Shown: positions 1 through 8,852, counted from the stretch's first letter. The stretch is 64,000 nt of DNA from Vibrio celticus (GCF_024347335.1 NZ_AP025463.1:1922001-1986000); one strand, 5' to 3'. Numbers and translations are program-made. The notes: generated from the letters alone by a model not told the origin.

Positions 1-950
1 ACCTACCAGATAAACTCGCCACCTTTGATGATGTGCTGCTTCAAGATGGTAGCTCTTTCCACATTCATCGTGACCTTTCGAACGTTTACCCGAGCCGATT
101 TAAACGCAATCCAGCCGCAGTTGAATGCCATATGACAATGTCTTTAAAAAGCTTTTCTCCAGTCGCAATGAGCATCAGCGCTGATACAGCATCAGAAAGA
201 GACTTTTGCCCGCCCCAAAACAATGAGTAACAAATTGTTGTTGGCTGACGCAGGGTACCCTGACTTCCAATTCTTTACTGAGCTTGAACTGTATGGTGGT
301 TTCTATATTTTCGAGGAGCAAAGTCCCTGAATCCTCATGTTATAGAAGCGAAACGGTCAGGGCCGGCATTTATCTAAACTAGAAGGAAAGAAGCTCAAAG
401 ACATCACTCGAGGTACTAATCGCTCACAGGTACTCGACCTTAAAGTTCGTAGTGGTAAGCAAGAATTTAGAGTGGTAAGACGTTGGTTTGCAGAAGAAAA
501 GCGATTCTGTATTTGGTTAACTAACTTGCCTTCAGGTACCTATACTGCTGATGACATAATGGCGATCTACCGCTGTCGATGGCAGGTGGAGTTGCTTTTT
601 AAAGAATTAAAATCTCACACAAACTGGCAACGATTTGTCACCGCACAAAAGGCCATCGTTGATGGGCTTATCTGGGCCAGTTTACTCTCGCTGATCATCA
701 GGCGCAGTACTGCGCTTCAGATAATGCCATCGGTCTCGCTGTTTAAGGCGGCAAAAAATGTGGATGTGTGGCTGTTGCCCATATTTGAATGTATCAGCCA
801 CAAGGCATGGTCAGAAATAGGCAATAAACTGGAATGGGCCTCTAGCTATATATTTAAGAACGCACAAAAGTCCGCCCAGAGGAAGTCAAAGAAAAACATC
901 ACGTTAGACGGGATTTATGCTGGTCTTAATGCTTAAGGTTCAGTCTATGA
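1..950 (+). mobile_element. IS4-family element, 3' part, decayed (left copy)
   Basis: This is the right-hand part of an IS4-family insertion sequence, cut by the window start. The transposase C-terminus is readable at 472-936 and contains the IS4 signature Y-x2-R-x3-E-x6-K (YRCRWQVELLFKELK). It aligns base for base with the reverse complement of 48393-49348, differing mainly by 6 lost bases: one A in the run near 145, one T near 205, one C near 213, one T near 309 and a GA pair near 350. These break the reading frame several times, so the transposase is dead. The element ends at 950 with the terminal repeat CTTAAGG...GTCTATGA. Its other end and any target duplication lie outside the window. 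Confidence 0.9.
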
Positions 951-1398
951 AGCTGTTCTTCAAACCTTTAACGTCTTCAAAAGATTGTGAAGCTGTTAAA
1001 GCATAATCAGAATTGATTGAACCAAAGCCCGCATTCAAATGCGGGCTTTTTTATGTCCCTTCGATACTTAAACTGATTGAATTATTACTATCGTATATCC
1101 ACAAATAAAATAAGATTTTAATTAGACCAGTGTTCTAATTAATTTATTGGTAAAGATTGAACCAAAACTCTCTAATTAAAAGCTCGCTAATAAAATCAAC
1201 ACTTAATTAGATGTTACTTATATTTAACAGATTGTGACTAAATGGCAGAGTTTCTTTCATAAACAAATAAAGAACGCTTTTGTTATGACCACTCAAAAAC
1301 ACACCAGAATAAAACATGTGACTTTAATTCATATAATAGTCAGTTTATAGTCATCTAAATTGTTGAGAGAATTATAATAAAAATAAAACGTTGGCTAT
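951..1398. other. Intergenic region between IS4 end and ToxR-like gene
   Basis: After the IS end the sequence holds a terminator (1024-1052) with no gene in front of it, so the gene it served was probably removed or separated by the insertion. The remaining roughly 330 bp up to the ToxR-like gene is very AT-rich and presumably holds its promoter. I see no specific operator. Confidence 0.5.
1024..1052 (+). terminator. Rho-independent terminator
   Basis: AAAGCCCGCAT...ATGCGGGCTTTTTT forms a GC-rich hairpin followed by a T-run. It is orphaned behind the IS4 end. Confidence 0.8.
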
Positions 1399-2100
1399 AT
1401 GATCAGATTCGACCCGATTAAAAACCGTATTTATAACGACGAACGTTCTATTAAGATAGGATATCGTGAGACTCTCGTTTTAGAGTTATTACTCAAAAAC
1501 TCACCTGAGATTGTGAACAAACAAGATATTATTAGCTTCGCATGGGGAAGCGAGTTCATTGGGGATACGTCACTTGCGAAGTGTATCAGCTTACTTCGCC
1601 AAGGGTTCGTTAAGCTTGGTATCAGAGAAACACCCATCGTCACGGTGCCAAAGGTCGGTTACCGCCTAATTGATGAATGCGTCTTTATTGACTCGCAACC
1701 ACAAAGCGAAACCACTGTTCCTCTCACTCCTGTGAGTGACAAAGTTCCACTCGGTCATAGTAGTATTGCAGCCTCTATTGCGAGCAACGATACACCTGAA
1801 TCCAAATCGACTTCACTTGCCTATTCTCAGGTCAGCTTATACAAAAACAGACTGTGTTACTTCATAACGGGCTGTTTGCTGTTGTCCTCGGCACTGTTGG
1901 CTTTTGCTAAAGTTCACGATAAAAGCCTTGGTGATATCGCCCCCTTTAACCGACTTAATGAACAATGGGTTGGGCAGGTACAAGTTTTTCAAGAAACAGA
2001 GATGTCCTTGAGCCCAGAACTCGAGGCTATTCAGAACTCTCCATGCTCAACAAGACAACACGTCAGTCCATCAATATCTTTTACACAGCCACGCAGTTAG
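1399..2100 (+). CDS. ToxR/CadC-like membrane-anchored transcriptional regulator (C-terminus probably frameshifted)
   Basis: This is a 233-residue protein with an OmpR/ToxR-type winged-helix DNA-binding domain at about residues 1-93, ending in the typical VPKVGYRL wing. A low-complexity Ser/Thr linker follows (about 94-148), then one membrane helix (about 152-172) and a short periplasmic tail. Proteins of this layout bind DNA from the inner membrane (ToxR, TcpP, CadC). After about residue 215 the frame looks wrong. The neighbouring frame gives a more natural tail (LNKTTRQSINIFYTATQLD...) that stops at 2150 and overlaps the next start as ATGA. I infer a one-base deletion near 2035-2045. The following small membrane protein and the aerolysin gene make it a candidate toxin regulator. 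Confidence 0.75.
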   Translation: MIRFDPIKNRIYNDERSIKIGYRETLVLELLLKNSPEIVNKQDIISFAWGSEFIGDTSLAKCISLLRQGFVKLGIRETPIVTVPKVGYRLIDECVFIDSQPQSETTVPLTPVSDKVPLGHSSIAASIASNDTPESKSTSLAYSQVSLYKNRLCYFITGCLLLSSALLAFAKVHDKSLGDIAPFNRLNEQWVGQVQVFQETEMSLSPELEAIQNSPCSTRQHVSPSISFTQPRS

Positions 2101-2146
2101 ATCGAGCGAGTGAAGAGATAAAATTATTCCTAAAGAGAGGCCAATT

Positions 2147-2608
2147 ATGATGCCATTTGTAGCTCTGTTTTCCTCGCTAGCGTTATTGATTGGCATATGG
2201 AGTATCCCTTCTTCTCCGCCCCAAGAAGAGCACCGTTATCAACATAGCGTGGTAGATCTTGTATTAGATGGAAATGTATTACGAACCGATGGGCTCACCA
2301 AAATAAGTGATAACAAAGTTCTGCACCTAATGTCCGTCCAAGATGACAACATGCCCGACCCGATTGTTCTACGATTCAGAGGTGAGGCTGGCCCTTCTCA
2401 ATCCCTATTCTTTTCAATAGCTGGCACTATCGACTTAGTCTCCGTGCAAAAAATAAATAAAACGATGAATGACAACTTATTGTCGCCCTACCTACTTATC
2501 AACAATGACCCTTTAACATTGAAGGTTGATATATTAAGTTCAAATGATCTATTTGCCATCATTCGAACATGTAATACAGGAAGAACTCAACTTTTGGCTA
2601 AACGATAA
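2147..2608 (+). CDS. Small membrane protein, candidate partner of the ToxR-like regulator
   Basis: This 153-residue protein begins with one hydrophobic segment (about residues 3-20), followed by a domain predicted to face the periplasm. I do not recognise the family by sequence. The layout (ToxR-like protein followed immediately by a single-pass periplasmic protein) resembles toxR-toxS and tcpP-tcpH pairs, where the second protein stabilises the regulator. The start ATGATG overlaps the stop of the restored upstream frame by four bases, which suggests translational coupling. A ToxS-like role is inferred from position only. Confidence 0.6.
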   Translation: MMPFVALFSSLALLIGIWSIPSSPPQEEHRYQHSVVDLVLDGNVLRTDGLTKISDNKVLHLMSVQDDNMPDPIVLRFRGEAGPSQSLFFSIAGTIDLVSVQKINKTMNDNLLSPYLLINNDPLTLKVDILSSNDLFAIIRTCNTGRTQLLAKR

Positions 2609-3161
2609 TTTATCGCCGTTTGGCCACCAGCTGAATTCATTCCATTTTAATTAACACCGTTCTGAATATTACACATAAAAAACGAATGGTTATATTTATT
2701 ACTGCATCAGTAAACATCTCTTGCATTTTGAGCATTCAATTAATCGAACGTTTAAAACACTGGATTAAATTTAAACATCCAAGTCTCATTTATCGCTTTA
2801 CTGTTGACATTTACATCAAATAAAAACGATGTGAATAATATATCGCCTCTCGTACTTAACCATTCATTTCGCTCGCGATTGACCACGTCAAAAACTATTT
2901 GACGTTAATGTGTCAGTCATAACGCCTCATTTTTCTAAAAACGGTTTGAGCCCTATCAAACATTTTCTTTTTAGTTACAGCCTCTTTCACCGAACAAACA
3001 ATTGAGACAATACAAACCATTGAATTAAAAGGGTAATTTAATTCAACCCTTTTCAGTATCTATCTATTTATCAACATGAAAAAGTGAACTTGTCTTGTTA
3101 ACTGCACGGCACAAAAAACATTATCAAAATAGAAAAACTACAAATGAGGGAATTGTTAATG
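2609..3161. promoter_or_regulatory. Aerolysin upstream region with a 21-bp inverted repeat
   Basis: This 550-bp AT-rich region precedes the toxin gene. At 2885-2905 there is a perfect inverted repeat, ACGTCAAA, 5 bases, TTTGACGT, about 257 bp before the start codon. It lacks a T-run, so it looks like a protein-binding site and not a terminator. No gene is visible in this stretch. Confidence 0.45.
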
Positions 3162-4637
3162 ATCCGAATAAACAGAAGTCTCTTAGCAACCGCAGTGTTG
3201 TCTGTTCTATCTACTGGCGTAAACGCAAAAATTTACCCAGACCAAATAGTCCATGACCAACTTGGTGACGATGTATGTCGCTCTGGCTATCGCCCGTTAG
3301 ACCGTTTTGAAGCGGAAGAGCAAAAGAGTGCTTTACTGGCTAGAATGGGCACTTGGCAGATCACAGGCTTAAAAGGAAACTGGGTGATAATGGGCCCGGG
3401 ATACAACGGCCTTATTAAACAAGACACAACCAACGGCACAACGTTCTGCTATCCGAACAATGACCAGTCTGAAATTCCAAACTACTCTGCTAAATCGGTT
3501 CCAGAAGGCAGCGAGTTGGATGTTCAATACGAGTTGGTCAATAACCGTAACGACTTTGTTCGTCCGTTAAGCTATTTAGCTCACAACCTTGGTTACGCAT
3601 GGGTTGGCGGCAATAATAGTCAGTACGTGGGTGAAGACATGACGATCAACCGCTCTGGCGACAGCTGGGTGATACAAGGAAACAATGGTGGTTCTTGTAG
3701 TGGTTATCGCTGTGGGGAGAAAACCAAAATCACCGTCAACAACTTTGCCTACACCGTTAACGACGACAATTTTTGGCATGGCGATGTTGTTGAATCTGAC
3801 CGTGAACTAGTGAAGACCGTTTACGCGACAGCAAGAAACAACAGTAATATCGCGCAACAAGTGGTTGTCGACCTGAAAGTAGATGAATCAACAAACTGGT
3901 CGAAAACGAACAGCTACGGATTCTCACAAAGTGTTCAAACAGAGAATACGTTTAAGTGGCCTCTTGTTGGCGAAACTAAGCTCACCATTAAGTTCGAAGC
4001 CAACCAAAGCTTCTCTAAATCCAACGGTGGCTCCACTAGCGAGCAAGTAACACTTCAAGCGCGCCCAATGGTTCCAGCAAACTCAGAGCTTCCGATTCGA
4101 GTCGAGCTGTATCGTTCAAGCATCTCCTACCCGTATCGATTCAACGCCGACATTAGCTACGATGTTGAGTTTAACGGCTTCCTACGTTGGGGTGGCAACG
4201 CATGGCATACACATCCAGACAATCGCCCTTACAAAACCCACACCTTCACTATGGGTCGCGGCAGTGATAAATCTGCTGACATTCGCTACCAATGGGATCA
4301 CCGATACATTCCAGGTGAAACCAAATGGTGGGACTGGGGCTGGGCAATTAAAGAAGCGGGCTTATCTAGCATGCAATACGCAACAGGCGGAAGCTTACGT
4401 CCCTTCCACTCTTACGTATCGGGTGATTTCTACGCAGACTCTCAATTTGCAGGCACCATTGAGATTGGCCAAGCAACACCGATTGCCAACAATCTACGCA
4501 GCAAAAGAAGCACTGATTCCGTCAACGAAACGACTGAGCGCATTGGCGATATTGAAGTCACTACCAACTTCAATGCTGATGAGTTGAGTGACTTAGGTTT
4601 CGAAGGTGCTGAGATGAACATCAGTGTCGTGGAATAG
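3162..4637 (+). CDS. aerA: Aerolysin-family pore-forming toxin
   Basis: This 491-residue secreted toxin is closely related to Aeromonas proaerolysin along its whole length. Shared segments recalled from the family include MGPGYNG, SYLAHxLGYAWVGGN, QYVGEDM, NWSKTN, FKWPLVGET, GFLRWGGNAW, THPDNRP and KWWDW. Four cysteines (DDVCRSG, TTFCYP, SCSGYRCGE) match the two aerolysin disulfides. I chose ATG 3162 over 3144 because GAGGG lies 10 bases upstream and a typical 23-residue signal peptide follows (ending VNA, then KIYPDQ). RSKR at residues 446-449 sits where the activation loop is expected and fits a furin site (R-x-K-R). Expected action: export as protoxin, proteolytic activation, oligomerisation to a heptameric beta-barrel pore. 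Confidence 0.93.
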   Translation: MRINRSLLATAVLSVLSTGVNAKIYPDQIVHDQLGDDVCRSGYRPLDRFEAEEQKSALLARMGTWQITGLKGNWVIMGPGYNGLIKQDTTNGTTFCYPNNDQSEIPNYSAKSVPEGSELDVQYELVNNRNDFVRPLSYLAHNLGYAWVGGNNSQYVGEDMTINRSGDSWVIQGNNGGSCSGYRCGEKTKITVNNFAYTVNDDNFWHGDVVESDRELVKTVYATARNNSNIAQQVVVDLKVDESTNWSKTNSYGFSQSVQTENTFKWPLVGETKLTIKFEANQSFSKSNGGSTSEQVTLQARPMVPANSELPIRVELYRSSISYPYRFNADISYDVEFNGFLRWGGNAWHTHPDNRPYKTHTFTMGRGSDKSADIRYQWDHRYIPGETKWWDWGWAIKEAGLSSMQYATGGSLRPFHSYVSGDFYADSQFAGTIEIGQATPIANNLRSKRSTDSVNETTERIGDIEVTTNFNADELSDLGFEGAEMNISVVE

Positions 4638-4730
4638 CTACACCGTCAATAATTAGGCTGCAAATAACTACGCTGTGAAGAACTTCGTTGTTTAATAAGC
4701 GCGGCACAAATCTACAAGCAATAAAACGCA

Positions 4731-4756
4731 AAAGCCCACGACACGTCGTGGGCTTT
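4731..4756. terminator. Bidirectional terminator between aerolysin and lysE-like gene
   Basis: AAAGCCCACGA...TCGTGGGCTTT is a strong hairpin between two convergent genes. The T-run is better on the minus strand. Confidence 0.75.
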
Positions 4757-4782
4757 CATATGTTCTATTAAAAAACGGTGAA

Positions 4783-5418
4783 CTACACAGGCTCTTCCAT
4801 CAAAAGCTTAACACCTAGCCCAACCAGCACCATGCCCGTCACGCCTTCCATCCACTTCATAAAACTCGCGTTCTTGAGCAAATTTTTAGCGGAATTAAGA
4901 GCACCAGCTAAACCACATTGCCACACCATCGCAATCACAAAGTGGACTGAAGCCATCAACATAGATTGCAATAAAGGCGAGCCTTCAGGGTTTACAAATT
5001 GAGGCAGAAAAGCCAAATAGAAAACCGCCGTTTTTGGGTTAAGAACATTAGACAGAAAGCCTTCACGCAAAGAACGCTTAGCACTGTAAGCCTGCTGAGC
5101 TTGTTCACCGACCTTCAAACCACCACCGTTTTTCATCAAAGCTCGCAAACTACTTAAGCCAAGCCAGATTAGGTAAACCGCACCCACCATCTTAACGGCT
5201 TGGAAGAGTTCAGCAGACTGGGCGAGAATTGCAGAAATACCCACAGCAGAGAAAAACGCGTGCACATACAAGCCGCTACAAATACCAAAGCTCGTCATAC
5301 AACCGTCAGCTAAGCCAGAGCGGCTGGTATTACGAATCACCAAAGCCGTATCTAAGCCCGGCGTTAGCGTTAAAATAGTGATGGCAATTAGAAATGCCTC
5401 AAAGTTCAAAATATCCAT
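4783..5418 (-). CDS. LysE/RhtB-family amino-acid exporter
   Basis: This 211-residue inner-membrane protein has about six hydrophobic segments. The N-terminal family motif (ITLTPGLDTALV, then GLxDGCMTSFGICSGLYVH) and the central NPKTAVFYLAFLPQF segment are typical of LysE/RhtB exporters, which expel basic or other amino acids. The frame is open further upstream, but ATG 5418 (MDILNFEAF) starts directly before the first membrane helix, as in relatives. It converges with the aerolysin gene and is divergent from the M32 peptidase gene. The substrate cannot be told from sequence. Confidence 0.85.
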   Translation of the reverse strand: MDILNFEAFLIAITILTLTPGLDTALVIRNTSRSGLADGCMTSFGICSGLYVHAFFSAVGISAILAQSAELFQAVKMVGAVYLIWLGLSSLRALMKNGGGLKVGEQAQQAYSAKRSLREGFLSNVLNPKTAVFYLAFLPQFVNPEGSPLLQSMLMASVHFVIAMVWQCGLAGALNSAKNLLKNASFMKWMEGVTGMVLVGLGVKLLMEEPV

Positions 5419-5713
5419 ATCATTGTCATTCTTGTTCAGCGATCTATCATCAATACCGTGTATCAGAACAATTCGCAAGCAACAATTGCCACCAGCTATA
5501 CAACTCACTGATTTTGTGCACAATAGAACAGTTTGATTTGTTAAGAAATAGTAAATTCAAGGCATCGTACCGCCTCATGCTTTTCTCGCTATATCTTCGA
5601 CTGCGAAGGTCGGCGTCATTAAAAGCAAAGCCATAATCAAAGTACACGAGATGAACCTTAACGCTGACGCAGCCCTAAGGATCATTTAAAGAAACCAAAT
5701 TAAGAGTAGTCAA

Positions 5714-7390
5714 ATGAGCGCATTCAAAAAACTAGTCGAACACTCTCAAAAATGTTCACGCTTTCAACACCTAGCTTCTATTTGTGGTTGGGACCAAGCT
5801 TCCATGATGCCAGCAGGTGGCAACCAAGCTCGTAGTGAAGCGATGGCCGAGCTTTCTGTTCATATTCACGGCTTAATGACTCAACCACAGCTTGGCGATT
5901 GGATTGCAGACGCTGAAAATGAAGCGCTGAACACTGAGCAACAATCGTCACTTCGTGAAATAAAACGCCAGTGGCAACAAGCAAACCTACTTCCAGAAAA
6001 ACTGGTTGAAGCGAAATCTCTAGCGGGTTCAAAATGTGAACATGCGTGGCGTAGCCAACGCGGTAACAACGACTGGGTTGGGTTCGAAAAGAACTGGCGT
6101 GAAGTGGTTGAGCTTTCTCGTGAAGAAGCGCAGATTCGCGCAGACGCAGCCAATCTAACCCCTTATGATGCGATGCTGGATATTTATGAACCGGGCACCA
6201 GCTCTGCTTCACTTGATACCCTATTTGCAGACGTTAAAACTTGGCTTCCAGGTTTAATTGATGAAGTGATCGAAAAACAATCGAGCGAGCAATTTAACGC
6301 ACCATCAGGTATCTATTCGACCGAGAAACAGAAAGCACTGGGTTTAGAAGTCATGAAGCTGCTTCAGTTCGATTTTGAACACGGCCGACTAGATGAAAGT
6401 ATTCACCCATTCTGTGGTGGCGTCCCTTCAGACGTGCGTATCACAACACGCTATGACGAAGCGGAATTCGTTCAAAGCTTAATGGGTATTGTGCATGAAA
6501 CAGGACACGCGCGTTACGAACAGGGCTTACCAAAGCACCTAGCAGGACAACCGGCGGGTGAAGCGCGCTCTATGGGTATCCATGAGTCTCAATCTTTGTT
6601 CTTTGAGATGCAAGTCGGCCGCAGCGACCCGTTCATTGGACACTTAGCAAACTTAGCTGGTCAGCAATTCTCAGGCTCAGAGTTTGAAAAAGAGAACTTC
6701 CAGAAGATCTACACGCGCGTGAAGAAAGACTTCATCCGTGTTGATGCCGATGAGCTGACCTACCCTGCACACGTTATCTTACGATACGAAATTGAGCGTG
6801 ATTTGATCAACGGCAAGATCAAACACACCGATGTCCCTGAACTTTGGAACAATAAGATGCAGTCTTACCTTGGTTTAAGCACTCAAGGCAACTTCACTAA
6901 CGGCTGTATGCAAGACATCCACTGGACAGACCCTGAGCGAACACTGAACACTAATTTCTCAAACTCTTCAAAATCAGAAAAAAGACTTAAAAAACACAAC
7001 TATAAATATGGATGTATGCAGGACATTCATTGGTGTGAGCAACAGCGAACAAAGTCACCTACACATTACGTATCTGATATAAATAGAAAATATGATTACA
7101 AAAATGGTTGTCTTCAAGACATTCATTGGTGTGATGGGAGTTTCGGATATTTCCCTAGCTATACGCTGGGAGCCATGTATGCGGCTCAATTTATGGCTGC
7201 AATGAAGAAAACCGTTGATGTAGATTCAGTAATTCTAAGCGGTGACCTCTCTCCAATTTTCTTCTGGTTATCAGAAAACATCTGGAGTAAAGGTAGTTTA
7301 TTAACTACTGATGAACTAGTTAGTCAGGCCACAGGAGAAACTTTAAACGCACAATTTTTCCAAGACCATTTGAGAAATCGTTATCTATAG
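5714..7390 (+). CDS. M32-family metallocarboxypeptidase (Taq type) with triplicated GCMQDIHW segment
   Basis: This cytosolic zinc carboxypeptidase has 558 residues, about 60 more than usual for bacterial M32 enzymes. The zinc site is HETGH (residues 261-265) with HES at 290-292, and HPF and DVRIT motifs precede it. The extra length is an insertion of two linkers between three copies of a conserved segment: GCMQDIHW at residues 397-404 and 433-440, and GCLQDIHW at 465-472. The third copy runs on into the normal CDGSFGYFPSYTLG continuation. Both linkers begin with x-x-RT-like residues and end YK(Y/N)G. From the first linker onward the DNA is clearly AT-richer than the 5' part, so the 3' end appears foreign. 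A second, older 3' end of the gene lies at 8784-8852. Whether the enzyme tolerates the insert is unknown; the frame is open throughout. Confidence 0.9.
   Translation: MSAFKKLVEHSQKCSRFQHLASICGWDQASMMPAGGNQARSEAMAELSVHIHGLMTQPQLGDWIADAENEALNTEQQSSLREIKRQWQQANLLPEKLVEAKSLAGSKCEHAWRSQRGNNDWVGFEKNWREVVELSREEAQIRADAANLTPYDAMLDIYEPGTSSASLDTLFADVKTWLPGLIDEVIEKQSSEQFNAPSGIYSTEKQKALGLEVMKLLQFDFEHGRLDESIHPFCGGVPSDVRITTRYDEAEFVQSLMGIVHETGHARYEQGLPKHLAGQPAGEARSMGIHESQSLFFEMQVGRSDPFIGHLANLAGQQFSGSEFEKENFQKIYTRVKKDFIRVDADELTYPAHVILRYEIERDLINGKIKHTDVPELWNNKMQSYLGLSTQGNFTNGCMQDIHWTDPERTLNTNFSNSSKSEKRLKKHNYKYGCMQDIHWCEQQRTKSPTHYVSDINRKYDYKNGCLQDIHWCDGSFGYFPSYTLGAMYAAQFMAAMKKTVDVDSVILSGDLSPIFFWLSENIWSKGSLLTTDELVSQATGETLNAQFFQDHLRNRYL
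6902..7129 (+). repeat. Three in-frame copies of the GC(M/L)QDIHW coding segment separated by two linkers
   Basis: The 24-bp segments lie at 6902-6925, 7010-7033 and 7106-7129, spaced 108 and 96 bp apart, both multiples of three. The first copy has the host gene's codon style; the second and third are AT-richer. The linkers (28 and 24 residues) are distantly alike at both ends. I interpret them as left-end scars of two related insertions. Confidence 0.85.
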
Positions 7391-7683
7391 ACTGGTAGAC
7401 GTCACCCAAATTGAAGTGTTCTGCTTGCAGAACTTGCTATGCAAGTAGAACCAAGGTGAGAGGTCGCTGAGTAGAAGTATTTCTCCCCTTAGAAACACAA
7501 CGCCCTGATGCAAAAGCTCAAAATGCCAAAGGCATAATTAGTTCCATTCCTTGATACCTTATTGCTGCATTACTAATCAGATATTGCTTGCAATGAGATA
7601 AGCTAATGAAGCAAGCGATTTACTGAATGTTACCCACAAATAATGTGGATACTTTTTATACACCACCCTTACCTACTGATTTT
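7363..7683 (+). repeat. Downstream repeat, copy 1 (M32 gene end plus about 290 bp)
   Basis: This covers the last codons of the M32 gene and the following sequence. It is similar to 8808-9062, with the same order of landmarks: FQDHLRNRYL coding end, nested palindrome, the AGATATT.CTTGCAATGA stretch and the CACCCTTACCTACTGATTTT stretch. It marks the left border of the first cassette. Confidence 0.8.
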
Positions 7684-8045
7684 GAGTTAACAAAAACACT
7701 GTCGATCACAAAGTACCCTCACATCGCTTGATAAAAATTACGTCATTAGAAATCTAACCAAATCTTTTAGAAGCGTTTATGTTGGTCATTTTGGTGTTCG
7801 GAAGTTGGCTAAGCTGAATAGCTATTGGCAGCAGATTGAATAGCGACAATTCCGTGTCATCCCTCAATATTTTTAAAATGACTCCCTGCTTTATGTGTCT
7901 GTTTTGATACAATTAAATATTGGATGTCAAGCTGACCTCTATACAATAACGGCATCTATGCTAGGGGCTGTGACCAAAGCAGAAATTGTTAGCTTGATTA
8001 CATAAAACGTGATTGATAGTGAAGTCGAACAGGAGCATAAGGATT
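7391..8045. other. Non-coding stretch between M32 gene and HEPN gene
   Basis: The first 290 bp are repeat copy 1. The rest (7684-8045) is AT-rich and unique in the window. I see no convincing gene in it; it presumably carries the HEPN gene promoter. Confidence 0.5.
7418..7451. repeat. Nested palindrome, copy 1
   Basis: GTTCTGC-TT-GCAGAAC is followed directly by ACTTGC-TAT-GCAAGT and AGAAC, so either two small hairpins or one larger one can form. An almost identical 34-bp copy lies at 8872-8905. Its role is unknown. Confidence 0.6.
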
Positions 8046-8693
8046 ATGTATAAGAACTTGAAAGACAGGCAACGCCGAGAGCGTAATTCATTCCCTCAAG
8101 CACTATCTTTACGTGTCCATCGAGCACTGAGCTGGCTAAAAAAGGCAGAAATGAGCGAGGACAATGATTCCAAATTTATATTCCTATGGATCGCTTTTAA
8201 CGCCGCATACGCTCAAGATTTTACCTACAAGGTTGAATACGGTGAGCGCGGGATATATCAAGAGTTCTTAAGCAAAATAGTCAAACTAGACAAAAAAGAA
8301 CAGTTATCAGAGATTGTTTGGTCTGAGTACACAAGCTCAATCAGGCTCATTCTCAATAATGAATATATTCTTCAATCATTCTGGAAGCATCAATCGGGTT
8401 CTATCAGTCAAGAAGAATGGCAAAAAGAACGAGCTACGGCAAAAGCAGCATCTAACAAAGCGCTGTCCGATAACGATACAGCTACAATATTGAGCATCAT
8501 TTTTTCTCGACTCTATACACTACGAAACCAGCTTATGCACGGCGGGGCAACTTATGATAGCTCAGCAAACAGAGACCAAATTAGGGATTGTACAGTTTTA
8601 CTGAATAGTCTTGTTCCAGTTATTATCGGGATCATGATGGACGGAAAGAATGAGATTTGGGGGGATGCTTTTTATCCATTAGTTACGTGCTAA
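8046..8693 (+). CDS. HEPN-domain protein (Apea-like), candidate RNase / defence protein
   Basis: This 215-residue soluble, mostly helical protein has the HEPN nuclease signature R-x4-H as LRNQLMHG (R160, H165), preceded by a helix rich in charged residues and the segment FIFLWIAFNAAY near the N-terminus, a pattern typical of Apea-like HEPN proteins. HEPN domains often act as RNases in toxin-antitoxin, abortive-infection and other phage-defence systems, but family membership alone does not prove activity. I chose ATG 8046 because AAGG sits just upstream; an in-frame ATG at 8013 is less well placed. It is the only gene in the small cassette between two copies of the M32 downstream repeat, typical for accessory cargo. 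No antitoxin-like neighbour is seen. Confidence 0.7.
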   Translation: MYKNLKDRQRRERNSFPQALSLRVHRALSWLKKAEMSEDNDSKFIFLWIAFNAAYAQDFTYKVEYGERGIYQEFLSKIVKLDKKEQLSEIVWSEYTSSIRLILNNEYILQSFWKHQSGSISQEEWQKERATAKAASNKALSDNDTATILSIIFSRLYTLRNQLMHGGATYDSSANRDQIRDCTVLLNSLVPVIIGIMMDGKNEIWGDAFYPLVTC

Positions 8694-8783
8694 CACCACG
8701 GCTAGTTATGACTGTTGAATTTCGTACTGCATTGATCTCTTTTCACATAAAACACCAGCCTCAGGCTTTACAATCGGCAGGCC

Positions 8784-8852
8784 AGTGGAGAAACCATAAA
8801 TGCAAAGTATTTCCAAGACCATTTGCGAAATCGCTACCTTCAGATTGGTTAA
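8784..8852 (+). pseudogene. Displaced remnant of the M32 carboxypeptidase 3' end
   Basis: One frame reads ...RQASGETINAKYFQDHLRNRYLQIG followed by a stop. It closely matches the last residues of the active gene (QATGETLNAQFFQDHLRNRYL) but with codons like the host part of the gene. I read it as the end of the gene before the younger cassette supplied a new end. The part upstream of it has been lost. Confidence 0.8.

Noticed and set aside
6902..7129. Intein or other self-splicing insert in the M32 gene
   Set aside because: The insert has no intein motifs (no N-terminal Cys/Ser block, no C-terminal HN) and is far too short. The triplicated host segment speaks for insertion at a repeated target instead.
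7418..7451. Integron attC-like site
   Set aside because: The palindrome lacks the attC core sites and there is no cassette array or integrase nearby.
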